This document shows positions 43,379 through 53,186 of a stretch of 64,000 nucleotides of DNA, in pieces; the stretch's first letter is position 1; each line of letters opens with the position of its first letter. Source of the stretch: Noviherbaspirillum autotrophicum (GTDB lineage Bacteria; Pseudomonadota; Gammaproteobacteria; Burkholderiales; Burkholderiaceae_D); assembly GCF_000818395.1 (NCBI RefSeq), contig NZ_JWJG01000028.1, forward strand, positions 1,614,222 through 1,678,221, in the 5' to 3' direction. The notes under the pieces were generated by a model that saw nothing but the letters and a program-made list of their open reading frames with translations, was not told the origin of the DNA and ran no database searches. A program made the position numbers and the translations under genes.

Positions 43379-46300
43379 TCATCGCTGCATCGATTCCCAT
43401 ACCTTTTGCAGGCGCTTGACCGATACCGGCATCGGCGTGCGCAGTTCCTGCGCAAACAGCGACACCCGCAGCTCTTCCAACAGCCAACGGAATTCCGTCA
43501 TTTTCGGGTCGCCCCCCTTCTGCCTGTCTTTCCTGTCCTTATGGGCGCGCTGCCAGGGCAGCGCCACTTGCGCCCATTCCGTCATCAGGCGCATGTCACG
43601 CGCAGGGTCGGCGCGCAGCTTGTCGAGCCGCACACCGATCGCCTTGAGGTAGCGCGGAAAGTGAACGAGCTGCGCATAATCGTTGTCGGCGATGAAGCGC
43701 TTGCCGACCAGCGCCTGCAGCTGGGACTGCATGTCCGCCGCGCTTTGCGCATGCGATTTCACGCCTTGCAGCTTTTTCGGCAAGGTGTAGTACTCGGCCA
43801 GGATTTGCGATGCGAGACGCGCGATTTCATTGACCAGCAAGCCCAGGCGCGACTTGCCTTCTTCCTTGCGCCGGTTGAATTCCTCGGCATTCGTCGGCAG
43901 CGGATCCTGCAGGCAGGCGCGCTCCAGTCCGGCCTGGATGATCTGGTCGCGCAACTCTTCCTGTGTGCCGAGCGACATGAATTGCATGCCCATCTGCTGC
44001 AGGCCGGGGATGTTCTTTTCCAGGTACTTGAGCTGTTCCTTCAGCTGTAGCGCGAACAGGCGGCGCAAGCCGATGCGGTGCACGCGCGCCGCTTCCGCCG
44101 GGTCATCGAATACTTCGAGGTCGCAATGCGTCGCCTTGTCCACCAGCGCAGGGAACCCAATCAGGGTCTGCTTGCCCTGCTGGATTTCCAGCAGTTCCGG
44201 CAATTCGCCGAAGGACCAGGTGGTCAGGTTCTGATGCGCACCGGCTCCGGCGCTAGCATTCTGCCCGGCATTCGATGCATCGGCGCGGGCAGCGCCGTGG
44301 CCGGAACCGGCTGGCCCCGTTTCAGGGGGGGCGGCCACCGTCTTTTCGGCCAGTTGTTGAAATTTCTCCCGCGCCTGACCGCCCAACTCGGACTGCAAGG
44401 CAGACAGGTTGCGCCCCATCTCCAGTTGCCGCCCGTGTTCGTCGACAATCTTAAAATTCATGAAGTGGTGCGCTGGCAGGGTCTCCAGCTTGAAGTCGGT
44501 GGTCTTGACCGCCACACCGGTCTGCTCGCGCACGTCGGCGATGACGACATCGATCAAATTACCCTTGCCGAATTCCATCCGCTCGCAAAAACCGGCCGCG
44601 TAGTCCGGCAGCGGCACGCAATGGCGGCGCAATTTCTGCGGCAGCGATTTCAGCAGCATGTGCACCTTTTCCTTCAGCATGCCCGGCACCAGCCAGTCGC
44701 AGCGCTCGGTCGACACCTGGTTTAACGCAAACAGCGGAATGGTGAGCGTGACGCCGTCGCGCGGGCTCCCCGGCTCGAAGTGATAGCTCAGCGCCATGTC
44801 CACGCCGGCGACCACCATCTTCTTCGGGAACAAGTCGGTCGTCACGCCGGCCGCCTCGTGCCGCATCAGGTCGTCGCGGTTCAGATGCAAGAGCTTCGGG
44901 TTCTTCGCCGTCGCGTCCTTGAGCCACTTTTCGAACGCCGCGCCGTTGTAGACATCCTGCGGAACCAGCTTGTCGTAGAACGCCGCAATCAGCTCCTCGT
45001 CGACCAGCACGTCGAGCCGGCGCGATTTATGTTCGAGATTTTCGATCTCGCGCACCAGCTTCTGGTTATGCGCGAGGAACGACGCGCGCGTTTCGTAGTC
45101 GCCGCCGACCAGGGCGCTGCGAATGAAGATGTCGCGCGCATCCTTCGGATTGATCGCACCGTAATTGATGCGCCGCTGGCTGTAGACCACCAGGCCGTAG
45201 AGCGTTGCGCGCTCGAATGCGGATACTTGCGCGGTGCGTTTTTCCCAGCGCGGATCGCCCCATGATTTCTTGAGCAGATGGCCGCCGACGCGTTCCAGCC
45301 ATTCGGGCTGGATTTGCGCGACGCAGCGCGCATACAGGCGCGTCGTTTCCACCAGTTCGGCCGCGATAATCCAGCGCCCCGCCTTTTTCGCCAGCGAGGA
45401 GCCCGGCCAGATGTTGAACTTGATGCCGCGTGCGCCGAGGTATTGCGGCTCGTCTTCCATCTTGTAGCCGACATTGCCGAGCAGGCCCGTCAACAGCGCC
45501 GTATGCAGCTGTTCATAGGTCGCCGCTGCCTCGTTCAGGCGCCATCCCTGTTCGCGCACCAGCGTCAGCAGCTGCGAATGCACGTCGCGCCACTCGCGCA
45601 GACGCAGCTGCGACAAAAAGTTGGCGCGGCAGGAATCCATCAACTGCTTGTTGGATTTCTTGTGTTCGATCGCTTCTTCGAACCACTTCCAAATCTTCAG
45701 GTAGCTCAAGAATTCGGATTTTTCGTCCGCGAATTTTTTATGCGCATTATCGGCGGCTTCCTGCGCCTCCATCGGGCGGTCGCGCGGGTCCTGCACCGAC
45801 AGCGCCGAGGCGATGATCAATACCTCGCTTAACGCCGCATTGTCGCGCCCGGCGAGAATCATGCGGCCGACACGCGGGTCGAGCGGCAGTTTCGCCAGCA
45901 GCCGGCCAAGCTGCGTCAACTGGTTGTTGTCATCGGTTGCGCCGAGCTCCTGCAGCAGCTGGTAGCCGTCCGCAATCGCGCGCCCCATCGGCGGCTCGAT
46001 GAACGGGAACGTCTCGACATCGGTCAGTCGCAGCGACTTCATGCGCAGGATGACGGCCGCCAGCGACGAGCGCAGGATTTCCGGATCGGTGAACTTCGGA
46101 CGCTGCTGGTAATCCTTTTCGTCGTACAGCCGGATGCACACGCCGGCGGCAACGCGGCCGCAACGACCCGCACGCTGGTTGGCGGCCGATTGCGCAACCG
46201 GCTCGATCTGCAGCTGCTCGACCTTATTGCGGTAGCTGTAGCGCTTGACCCGCGCCAGCCCCGTGTCAACCACGTAACGGATACCCGGCACCGTCAGTGA

Positions 46301-47281
46301 AGTTTCCGCGACATTGGTGGCCAGCACGATGCGGCGCGCATTGGATGGCTTGAACACCCGCTCCTGCTCCTGCACTGACAGCCGCGCGAACAGCGGCAGG
46401 ATTTCCACGTGCGGCGGATGATGCTTGCGCAAGGCTTCGGCAGCGTCGCGGATCTCGCGCTCCCCCGGCAAAAACACCAAAACGTCGCCGGGGCCGATGC
46501 GCGCCAGCTCGTCGACGGCATCGACCACCGCGTCCATCAGGTCGCGCTGTTCCTTCTGAAAAGATGGCCTGTTGTCCGTCTTATCGCCCGGCTCCACCGG
46601 CCGGTAGCGCACTTCCACCGGATACAGGCGGCCGGAGACTTCGATCACCGGCGCAGGTGCATCGGGCTTGCCGAAATGCCGCGCGAAACGCTCTGCATCG
46701 ATGGTGGCCGACGTGATGATGATCTTCAGGTCGGGCCGGCGCGGCAGCAGCTGCTTCAGGTAACCGAGCAGGAAATCGATATTGAGGCTGCGTTCGTGCG
46801 CCTCGTCGATGATGATGGTGTCGTATTGCTTGAGCAGCGGATCGGTCTGCGTTTCGGCCAGCAGGATACCGTCCGTCATCAGCTTGACCGACGCACCGGA
46901 AGACAGCGTGTCGGTGAAGCGGACCTTGAAGCCCACATGCTCGCCCAGCAGCGAGCCGAGTTCCTGCGCGATGCGCTTGGCGGTCGACGATGCGGCAATG
47001 CGGCGCGGCTGCGTGTGGCCGATCAGTCCGGCCTGGCCGCGTCCCAGCTCAAGGCAGATCTTTGGCAGCTGGGTGGTCTTGCCCGATCCGGTTTCACCGC
47101 TGACGATGATCACCTGATTTTTGCGCAATGCATCGGCGATTTCCCGGCGCCGGCCGGAGACCGGCAGTTCTTCGGGAAAGGTAATCGGCGGCAAGGGATT
47201 GCGCACGACAGGCGCGGCTGGCTTTGCCTGCGGCTGGCGTGGCTTGGAAGGTGTTTTCCTGGCTTGTTCTAGTTCAGACAT
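43379..47281 (-). CDS. hrpA: ATP-dependent RNA helicase HrpA
   Basis: A 1300-aa DEAH-box helicase, the usual HrpA length. Motifs: GETGSGKTTQLPK (I), DEAHERSLNIDFLLGYLK (II), ITSATID (III), FLPGEREI (IV), ATNVAETSLTVPGI (V) and QRAGRCGRVAAG (VI). Winged-helix, ratchet (HA2) and OB-fold domains follow, then the long HrpA-specific DUF3418 C-terminal region. A Gly/Ala-rich linker (about 985-1020 of the protein) is unusual. HrpA is linked to rescue of stalled ribosomes in E. coli. The start at 47281 fits homology; the frame to 47401 overlaps argA. No Shine-Dalgarno is obvious. Confidence 0.94.
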   Translation of the reverse strand: MSELEQARKTPSKPRQPQAKPAAPVVRNPLPPITFPEELPVSGRRREIADALRKNQVIIVSGETGSGKTTQLPKICLELGRGQAGLIGHTQPRRIAASSTAKRIAQELGSLLGEHVGFKVRFTDTLSSGASVKLMTDGILLAETQTDPLLKQYDTIIIDEAHERSLNIDFLLGYLKQLLPRRPDLKIIITSATIDAERFARHFGKPDAPAPVIEVSGRLYPVEVRYRPVEPGDKTDNRPSFQKEQRDLMDAVVDAVDELARIGPGDVLVFLPGEREIRDAAEALRKHHPPHVEILPLFARLSVQEQERVFKPSNARRIVLATNVAETSLTVPGIRYVVDTGLARVKRYSYRNKVEQLQIEPVAQSAANQRAGRCGRVAAGVCIRLYDEKDYQQRPKFTDPEILRSSLAAVILRMKSLRLTDVETFPFIEPPMGRAIADGYQLLQELGATDDNNQLTQLGRLLAKLPLDPRVGRMILAGRDNAALSEVLIIASALSVQDPRDRPMEAQEAADNAHKKFADEKSEFLSYLKIWKWFEEAIEHKKSNKQLMDSCRANFLSQLRLREWRDVHSQLLTLVREQGWRLNEAAATYEQLHTALLTGLLGNVGYKMEDEPQYLGARGIKFNIWPGSSLAKKAGRWIIAAELVETTRLYARCVAQIQPEWLERVGGHLLKKSWGDPRWEKRTAQVSAFERATLYGLVVYSQRRINYGAINPKDARDIFIRSALVGGDYETRASFLAHNQKLVREIENLEHKSRRLDVLVDEELIAAFYDKLVPQDVYNGAAFEKWLKDATAKNPKLLHLNRDDLMRHEAAGVTTDLFPKKMVVAGVDMALSYHFEPGSPRDGVTLTIPLFALNQVSTERCDWLVPGMLKEKVHMLLKSLPQKLRRHCVPLPDYAAGFCERMEFGKGNLIDVVIADVREQTGVAVKTTDFKLETLPAHHFMNFKIVDEHGRQLEMGRNLSALQSELGGQAREKFQQLAEKTVAAPPETGPAGSGHGAARADASNAGQNASAGAGAHQNLTTWSFGELPELLEIQQGKQTLIGFPALVDKATHCDLEVFDDPAEAARVHRIGLRRLFALQLKEQLKYLEKNIPGLQQMGMQFMSLGTQEELRDQIIQAGLERACLQDPLPTNAEEFNRRKEEGKSRLGLLVNEIARLASQILAEYYTLPKKLQGVKSHAQSAADMQSQLQALVGKRFIADNDYAQLVHFPRYLKAIGVRLDKLRADPARDMRLMTEWAQVALPWQRAHKDRKDRQKGGDPKMTEFRWLLEELRVSLFAQELRTPMPVSVKRLQKVWESMQR

Positions 47282-47375
47282 ATCGGGGCGAATTATACAG
47301 AGCGGGGGCCTAACGGATGCGGCCGAAAAATGTACGGAAGGCATCGCTGGCGCAGTCGTCGCAGGTCGCTCTGTA

Positions 47376-47381
47376 TATAAT
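47376..47381 (+). promoter_or_regulatory. -10 box of argA, predicting a leaderless mRNA
   Basis: A perfect TATAAT lies 8 nt before the argA ATG (47389), so the predicted start site is at or next to the ATG. The -35 is poor. Confidence 0.4.
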
Positions 47382-47388
47382 GCGGAAC

Positions 47389-48699
47389 ATGGAAAATCCA
47401 ATTCAATTCGTTCAATGGCTGCGCTCGGTTGCGCCGTACATTCATGCTTTTCGCGGCAAGACCTTCGTCGTCGCCTTTCCCGGCGAATTGGTAACGGCCG
47501 GCGCGCTGCCGGTGCTGGCGCAGGACGTGTCCCTGTTGCATGCGCTCGGCATCAAGGTCGTGATCGTGCATGGTTCCCGCCCCCAGGTGGAAGAACAGCT
47601 CGCGCTGCGCAACCTGAAGGCGCATTATCACAACGGCCTGCGCATCACCGATGCCGCAGCGATGGAATGCGTGAAAGAGGCGGCCGGCGAATTGCGCCTG
47701 GATATTGAAGCCGCATTCAGCCAGGGCTTGCCGAACACTCCCATGGCCCATGCGGCAATCCGTATCATTTCCGGCAACTTTGTAACTGCACGCCCGCTCG
47801 GCGTGATTGATGGCGTCGACCTCGAATTCACGGGTGTCGCCCGCAAGATTGCCTATGAGACCATCCATCCGATCTTAAGTGCCGGCGCGCTGGTGCTGCT
47901 GTCGCCCCTCGGCTTTTCGCCGACCGGCGAGGCATTCAACCTGACGATGGAAGACGTGGCGGTCGCTGCTGCAACGGCTTTACATGCTGACAAGCTGATT
48001 TTCGTCAGTGAAACGCCGTTGATGACCGATGCGGAAGGCCGCGACGTACGCGAACTGACTGCTGCGCAAGCCAATGCACTGCTGAAGACGGGCCAGTTGC
48101 CGGCCGATACCGCGTTTTACCTGCAAGCCTGCGTTAAGGCGTCGCGCGGCGGCGTGCCCCGGGTGCATATCGTGCCGTTTGAAATGGATGGCTCGGCCCT
48201 GCTGGAAATCTTCACCCACGACGGCGTCGGCACCATGGTCAGCACGGAAAACTTGGAAACGCTGCGCGAAGCGACCATTGAAGACGTCGGCGGCATCCTC
48301 AAGCTGATCGAGCCGCTGGAAGCCGATGGCACGCTCGTCAAGCGCGGACGCGAGCTGATCGAGCGTGAAATCGACTATTTCTCCGTCATCGAGCACGACG
48401 GGGTGATTTTCGGCTGCGCGGCACTGTATCCGTTCCCGGCTGAAAAGATGGCGGAAATGGCATGCCTGACTGTCAACCCGGAAGTGCAAAGCCAGGGCGA
48501 CGGCGAGCGCATCCTGAAGCACATGGAAAACCGCGCGCGCGCCGCCGGGTTCAGCAAGCTGTTCGTGCTCACGACGCGCACCGCGCACTGGTTCCTCAAG
48601 CGCGGCTTCGTGCACGCGACAGTCGACGATTTGCCGAAAGACCGGCAGCACATGTATAACTGGCAACGAAAATCGCTGGTCTTGATCAAACAGCTTTGA
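47389..48699 (+). CDS. argA: amino-acid N-acetyltransferase (N-acetylglutamate synthase)
   Basis: The first step of arginine synthesis. The 436-aa protein has an amino-acid-kinase domain (about 1-290, with FRGKTFVVAFPGE, VIVHGSRPQV and the GFSPTGEAFNL segment) that binds arginine as feedback inhibitor. A GNAT acetyltransferase domain follows (about 295-436, with ATIEDVGGI, the LTVNPEVQSQGDGERIL CoA-binding motif and FVLTTRTAHWFLKRGF). The start at 47389 matches homologs (MENPIQFVQWLR). There is no Shine-Dalgarno, in line with leaderless translation. It diverges from hrpA. Confidence 0.95.
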   Translation: MENPIQFVQWLRSVAPYIHAFRGKTFVVAFPGELVTAGALPVLAQDVSLLHALGIKVVIVHGSRPQVEEQLALRNLKAHYHNGLRITDAAAMECVKEAAGELRLDIEAAFSQGLPNTPMAHAAIRIISGNFVTARPLGVIDGVDLEFTGVARKIAYETIHPILSAGALVLLSPLGFSPTGEAFNLTMEDVAVAAATALHADKLIFVSETPLMTDAEGRDVRELTAAQANALLKTGQLPADTAFYLQACVKASRGGVPRVHIVPFEMDGSALLEIFTHDGVGTMVSTENLETLREATIEDVGGILKLIEPLEADGTLVKRGRELIEREIDYFSVIEHDGVIFGCAALYPFPAEKMAEMACLTVNPEVQSQGDGERILKHMENRARAAGFSKLFVLTTRTAHWFLKRGFVHATVDDLPKDRQHMYNWQRKSLVLIKQL

Positions 48700-48764
48700 A
48701 TGAAACGGCGCATCATGCCGCTTCCGACATGGCAGAATTTTTTTGAACGCACAAGGAGTAAAAC

Positions 48765-49037
48765 ATGGCCCGTACGGTCCACTGCATTAAACTGAACAAG
48801 GAAGCCGAAGGTCTGGATTTCCCGCCGTATCCGGGCGAACTCGGCAAGCGCATCTACGAAAACGTGTCGAAGGAAGCCTGGGCCGGATGGCTCAAGCACC
48901 AAACCATGCTGGTCAATGAAAACCGCCTGAACCTCGCCGACGCGCGGGCGCGCAAGTACTTGGCGACGCAGATGGAGCGCCACTTCTTCGGCGAGGGCGC
49001 CGACCAGGCTGCCGGCTACGTGCCGCCGACGGAGTAA
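48765..49037 (+). CDS. yggX: Fe(2+)-trafficking / oxidative damage protection protein
   Basis: A 90-aa YggX family protein with the conserved start [30 protein letters not shown] cut here into its recognisable parts: the cysteine in VHCIKL, the PPYPGELG motif, and [15 protein letters not shown] and EFF-like (RHFFGEG) segments. YggX protects iron-sulfur clusters and is part of the SoxRS-type response in enterobacteria; no regulator site is obvious here. AAGGAG is at 6-7 nt from the start. It ends at a bidirectional terminator. Confidence 0.94.
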   Translation: MARTVHCIKLNKEAEGLDFPPYPGELGKRIYENVSKEAWAGWLKHQTMLVNENRLNLADARARKYLATQMERHFFGEGADQAAGYVPPTE

Positions 49038-49057
49038 GCTCGCATCGCCTGTGAGCA

Positions 49058-49091
49058 AAAAAGCCCGTTGAAGCGATTCAACGGGCTTTTT
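49058..49091. terminator. bidirectional terminator yggX / rpiA
   Basis: A perfect 15-bp stem (49058-49072 with 49077-49091) with a GCGA tetraloop; A5 and T5 on the two sides make it work on both strands. Confidence 0.9.
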
Positions 49092-49113
49092 CTTTGCAGC
49101 TGAAGGTGCGTCG

Positions 49114-49785
49114 TCAGAACGTCATCTTCTTCACGCCCTCCGCCATCCCCAGCAGCGCGACATCCGCGCCGCGCTGCGCGAACAGGCCGACTGTGACCAC
49201 GCCGACCATGTTGTTGATCAGCGCTTCCATTTCGGCCGGGCGATCGATCTTCAGGCCGATCAGGTCGAGGATCTGGCACCCGTTATCGGTGATCAGCGGC
49301 TGGCCGTCCTTCATGCGCAGGCGCGCCTCGCAGCCGAGTGCTGCCAGCTTGCGCGCCACGGCCGCCTGCGCCATCGGGATCACTTCGACCGGCAGCGGGA
49401 AGGCGCCCAGCACGCCGACCAGCTTGGAGCCGTCGGCAATGCAGACGAACCGGTCAGCCACCGACGCGACGATCTTCTCGCGCGTGAGCGCCGCGCCGCC
49501 ACCCTTGATCATGGCGCCGTGCGGCGTGATTTCATCGGCGCCATCGATATACACGGACAGGCGCTCGACGTCGTTGAGGTCGAACACCGGGATGCCGTGT
49601 GACTTCAGCCGCTGCGCGGTCGCTTCGGACGATGCGACCGCGCCCTTGATGCGGTCCTTGATCTTGCCCAGTTCGTCGATGAAGAAATTGGCGGTGGAGC
49701 CGGTTCCCACGCCGATGATTTCACCTTGCGGTACGTATTCGATAGCCGCGCGCGCAACTGCCTGTTTCAGTTCGTCTTGAGTCAT
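49114..49785 (-). CDS. rpiA: ribose-5-phosphate isomerase A
   Basis: It interconverts ribose 5-phosphate and ribulose 5-phosphate. The 223-aa protein has the family motifs: [15 protein letters not shown] (phosphate binding), VYIDGADEI with the catalytic Asp, the [11 protein letters not shown] catalytic segment, and [11 protein letters not shown]. Its start at 49785 fits homology ([11 protein letters not shown]); the frame to 49842 is not used. It stands alone, convergent with yggX. Confidence 0.96.
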   Translation of the reverse strand: MTQDELKQAVARAAIEYVPQGEIIGVGTGSTANFFIDELGKIKDRIKGAVASSEATAQRLKSHGIPVFDLNDVERLSVYIDGADEITPHGAMIKGGGAALTREKIVASVADRFVCIADGSKLVGVLGAFPLPVEVIPMAQAAVARKLAALGCEARLRMKDGQPLITDNGCQILDLIGLKIDRPAEMEALINNMVGVVTVGLFAQRGADVALLGMAEGVKKMTF

Positions 49786-49937
49786 GGTGTATTGCAAAAA
49801 AAAGAATGTGCCTATTTTAAGCGCGGCGGCCTGCAATAGCATATTTTTTCTCGGGAAAACGAACCGCCGCCACTATTCGCAGGTAGACTTATCGCGGAGT
49901 ATTTTTTAGATATGTTTGAATCACCTGCAGTGCAAAA

Positions 49938-50297
49938 ATGACAACAGTCCTCGTAGTAGACGACAGCCGGGTTTCGCGCATGCTGTCGCGGCAATTCATC
50001 CTGCAAAAGCATTCCGACTGGACTATTGCGGAAGCCGCCAGCGGCGAAGAAGCAATCGACAAGCTGCAGAGCGTGACCCCCGACCTGGTCCTGCTCGACC
50101 TCAATATGCCCGGCATGGGCGGCTTGGCGGCGGTCGAGAAAATCCAGGAAAAGTGCCCGACAGCGCGCATCACGCTGCTGACTGCCAATGTGCAGGACGC
50201 AATCCGCGAGCGCGCCGCCGCGCTTGGCATCGGTTTTGCCGAAAAACCGATTACCGAAGTCCGCATCGACCAGATCATCGCCACTCTCGGGAACTAG
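49938..50297 (+). CDS. single-domain response regulator (CheY-like)
   Basis: A 119-aa receiver domain without an output domain. It shows the acidic pocket (Asp8, Asp9), phospho-acceptor Asp54 in LLDLNMPG, Thr82 in LLTAN and Lys103 in EKPI. It is the first gene of a tight operon with a CheC-type phosphatase (2-bp gap) and a diguanylate cyclase. No histidine kinase is in the window, so the phosphate source is unknown. It could act as a phosphate sink or as a diffusible signal. Confidence 0.9.
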   Translation: MTTVLVVDDSRVSRMLSRQFILQKHSDWTIAEAASGEEAIDKLQSVTPDLVLLDLNMPGMGGLAAVEKIQEKCPTARITLLTANVQDAIRERAAALGIGFAEKPITEVRIDQIIATLGN

Positions 50298-50299
50298 CC

Positions 50300-50914
50300 A
50301 TGTTCCAGCTCAGCGAACTTCAGCACGACGCCCTGCTTGAAATTTTCAATCTCGGTGTGGGACAGGCCGCCGCGGCCATGAGCCGCATCGTGAATGAAGA
50401 AGTCACCATGTCGGTGCCGATGATCGCATTCCAGAGCCGCGCCGAAGTTGCGAAAACCTTGGGCAGCCAGGAAGGGCGCCGCATCTGCGCCATCACCCAG
50501 CATTTCGAAGGTGCCTTCAACACCGAGGCCTTCCTCATGTTCCCCGAGGAAAAAAGCTTGGAGATCGTGCGCCTGATGGTTGGCCAGAGCCTGTCCATGG
50601 AAGAGCTGTCGGAAATGGAGCAGGAGGCGATGAGCGAAATCGGCAACATTATCCTGAACTGCTGCATGGGCGCATTCGCCAATGCATCGGGCAAGGAGTT
50701 GCACGGCTCGCTGCCGCTGTACCATGTCGGCACCGGCGACAACATCCTCGCTGTCTCCGGCAAGGAATGGGACGGCGTGGTGCTGACGCTGAAGATCGAT
50801 TTCAATATCGAAAAGCATCAGATCCACGGCTATGTCGCCTTCCTGCTCGACCTGCCGGCATTGCACGACCTGCAGCAGTACGTCGATGACTATCTCGCCA
50901 GGCTGATGGGATGA
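50300..50914 (+). CDS. CheC/CheX-type receiver phosphatase
   Basis: A 204-aa protein with two copies of the phosphatase signature ExxN: Glu14-Asn17 in LLEIFNLGVGQAA and Glu113-Asn116 in MSEIGNIILN. This duplication is the mark of CheC. It would dephosphorylate the receiver encoded just before it. It overlaps the diguanylate cyclase gene by 4 bp (ATGA). The C-terminal part (DFNIEKHQIHGYVAFLLDL) is a normal CheC ending. The open frame to 49916 upstream is a shadow of the receiver gene. Confidence 0.85.
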   Translation: MFQLSELQHDALLEIFNLGVGQAAAAMSRIVNEEVTMSVPMIAFQSRAEVAKTLGSQEGRRICAITQHFEGAFNTEAFLMFPEEKSLEIVRLMVGQSLSMEELSEMEQEAMSEIGNIILNCCMGAFANASGKELHGSLPLYHVGTGDNILAVSGKEWDGVVLTLKIDFNIEKHQIHGYVAFLLDLPALHDLQQYVDDYLARLMG

Positions 50915-51900
50915 ACATGCCGACCACGCTCCCGGAAACCCGCCTGCAGCTTTTCACCAGCGTCCTGACTGCGGTTCGCACCGGCATCATCGTGTTCGAC
51001 AGCGAGCAGCGCGTAGTGTTGTGGAATCACTGGATCGAGCAGCATTCTCACCTGCCCGCGCCTTCCGTGCTCGGCAAGCCGTTTGCGGACGTGTTTCCCG
51101 ACATGGTGGACGGTCGCACCCATATCGCGATCCGCGAGGCCCTGCGCAACAACTTCGCGTCGCTGATTTCCCAGACCCTGAACAAGGCGCCCTTCCCGCT
51201 CTTTGCCGCTCCGGCCGATGCAGCCGGCGGCGCCCGGCTGCAGCAGGCGATCCATGTAATGCCGCTGGAAGTTCCCGGCCTGCCGCGCCACTGCATGGTG
51301 CAAATCACCGATGTCAGCATGGCGGTGTCGCGGGAACGCAAGCTGCGCGAAATGGCGGTCGAACTGGAATCGCAGACCCTGGTCGACGGCCTGACCGGCA
51401 TTGCCAACCGCCGGCACTTCGACCTGCACCTGGAAGATGAATTCCGCCGCGCCAAGCGCACCAGAATGCCGGTGTCGCTGATCATGATCGATGTCGACTA
51501 CTTCAAGGATTACAACGACAACTACGGCCACCAGCGCGGCGACCAATGCCTGGTGCGCATCGCCAGTGCGCTCGGCGCCGTGCTGAACCGTTCGCGCGAC
51601 TTGCTGGCGCGCTACGGCGGCGAAGAGTTTGCGGTAATCCTGCCGGATACCGACAACAATGGCGCGCTGCAGCTTGCCGAGGCAATGCGCGCCGAAGTCG
51701 AGTCCTTGGAACTCGAACATGGCCACTCGGGCGTTGCTCCGCAGGTGACGGTCAGCCTTGGCGTGAGCACGATGGTGCCGGAACTGATCGCCAAGAGCGG
51801 CAGCCTGATCCATGCAGCCGACCGCGCGCTGTACCAGGCCAAACGTTCCGGGCGTAATGGTGTCGCGGTGTACAACGACGAACAGGCCATTAACGTATAG
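50911..51900 (+). CDS. PAS-GGDEF diguanylate cyclase
   Basis: A 329-aa protein with an N-terminal PAS-like domain (about 10-140, GIIVFDSEQRVVLWNHW) and a C-terminal GGDEF domain. The active-site motif is GGEEF (236-240), and an RxxD inhibitory site (RSRD, 227-230) lies exactly five residues upstream, so it should make c-di-GMP and be feedback-inhibited. There is no membrane segment, so it is cytoplasmic. Its place in the receiver/CheC operon suggests that the two-component signal gates c-di-GMP synthesis. Confidence 0.9.
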   Translation: MNMPTTLPETRLQLFTSVLTAVRTGIIVFDSEQRVVLWNHWIEQHSHLPAPSVLGKPFADVFPDMVDGRTHIAIREALRNNFASLISQTLNKAPFPLFAAPADAAGGARLQQAIHVMPLEVPGLPRHCMVQITDVSMAVSRERKLREMAVELESQTLVDGLTGIANRRHFDLHLEDEFRRAKRTRMPVSLIMIDVDYFKDYNDNYGHQRGDQCLVRIASALGAVLNRSRDLLARYGGEEFAVILPDTDNNGALQLAEAMRAEVESLELEHGHSGVAPQVTVSLGVSTMVPELIAKSGSLIHAADRALYQAKRSGRNGVAVYNDEQAINV

Positions 51901-51951
51901 GCCGATAGCACCGCCTTGATGCCGGGCAGACCTTTGACAGGGAAGCAAGCG

Positions 51952-53112
51952 ATGACTACAGATGCACAAACTCCGTTGCACGTCTCCATCGACCCATTGC
52001 TCGCCAAGCTGTATGACGGGGTCACGTCAGCGAACGGCTTCCAGGACTTTATCGAAGCGCTGGTGACATCCTTCGACCTCAAGGCGGTCACGCTGATCGT
52101 TCATCACGCTGAAACACACGAAGTCAAAGGGCTTTGGCTGTGCGGAATCACGCCGGACTGGGTGGAGCGATACGCGCTCGACTATGCGCAGGAAGACATG
52201 CTGGCGCAGCATATCGTCGCGTCTCCCGTGGCGCACTTCTACGCCAGTAACCTCGACGTCGCAAACCCCGAACGATTCCCACAGACCCGGTTTTTCCGCG
52301 AATGGCTGGAGCCGCAAGGCGTAGCCTATGCCGCCGGCGCCATTGTGCTGCGCGAAGGCGCATGGTGCACCCAGATCATCCTGCAACGCGCTCCGGCGCA
52401 ACCGGCATTCTCGCGCGCCGAAGTGGACATGCTGGACTTGCTCATGCCGCATATGCAGCGCGCATTGCAGATGCGGGAGCGCTTTGCCGAACTGCAGCTG
52501 GGGCAGGACTTCCTTGCCGGCGGCCTGGACCTGCTGGCAATGCCGACGATTTTCTTCGACGAGCACAGCCGCGCCGCCCACCTGAACAAGCGAGCCAAGG
52601 CGCTGCTGGCGGAGAACAGCCTGTTACGCCTGGACGACGGGCATCTGGTGGCAAGTAATGTGGAAGCCAGCCGCAAGCTGAATTACGAGATTGCCAGCGC
52701 GATCCAGGCCAGCCGCGGCGGTGCGGCGCCCTTGAACGAAGTCGTGCTGCTGCCGCGACCGGAGCGCCTGCCCCTGATGCTCATGGTGGCACCACTGCGG
52801 CTCGACGCAGGACAGGCGCATGGCGCTGCCCTGCTCTTCGTCTTCGACCCCGACGATGCGCCCAGCCTAACCGCAGACCGGGTACGCAAGTTGTTTGGCT
52901 TAAGCGAGGCGGAAGCCGGCCTGGCGGTAGCCTTGTGCGCAGGGTGCACACTCGAGGATATCGCCCGAGAACGCAAGGTTTCGCCGAATACGGTGAAATC
53001 CCAGCTCAAGAGCGTCTTTGCCAAGACCGGCACCAACCGCCAGACCGAGCTGGTTTCGATGCTGCTGGCCAGCCCGGCGTATTTTCTGGCCGATCGCACG
53101 AGCCCGAATTAA
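51952..53112 (+). CDS. LuxR-family transcription regulator
   Basis: A 386-aa protein with a C-terminal LuxR-type HTH (about 325-380: LFGLSEAEAGLAVALCAGCTL, then EDIARERKVSPNTVKSQLKS). The N-terminal ~300 residues contain no receiver, and no autoinducer-binding domain that I recognise; a PAS-like segment may sit at about 195-300. The start at 51952 has GGGAAG at 8 nt; the earlier ATG at 51916 is less supported. It is 51 bp downstream of the diguanylate cyclase and may be part of that operon. Confidence 0.85.
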   Translation: MTTDAQTPLHVSIDPLLAKLYDGVTSANGFQDFIEALVTSFDLKAVTLIVHHAETHEVKGLWLCGITPDWVERYALDYAQEDMLAQHIVASPVAHFYASNLDVANPERFPQTRFFREWLEPQGVAYAAGAIVLREGAWCTQIILQRAPAQPAFSRAEVDMLDLLMPHMQRALQMRERFAELQLGQDFLAGGLDLLAMPTIFFDEHSRAAHLNKRAKALLAENSLLRLDDGHLVASNVEASRKLNYEIASAIQASRGGAAPLNEVVLLPRPERLPLMLMVAPLRLDAGQAHGAALLFVFDPDDAPSLTADRVRKLFGLSEAEAGLAVALCAGCTLEDIARERKVSPNTVKSQLKSVFAKTGTNRQTELVSMLLASPAYFLADRTSPN

Positions 53113-53186
53113 CGAAATTCAGCTTGACCGGTATTGCGCTGCCGGCCCGTCCTGCCCTTGAGTCACCCGTTCGGGTGATATTCGAT

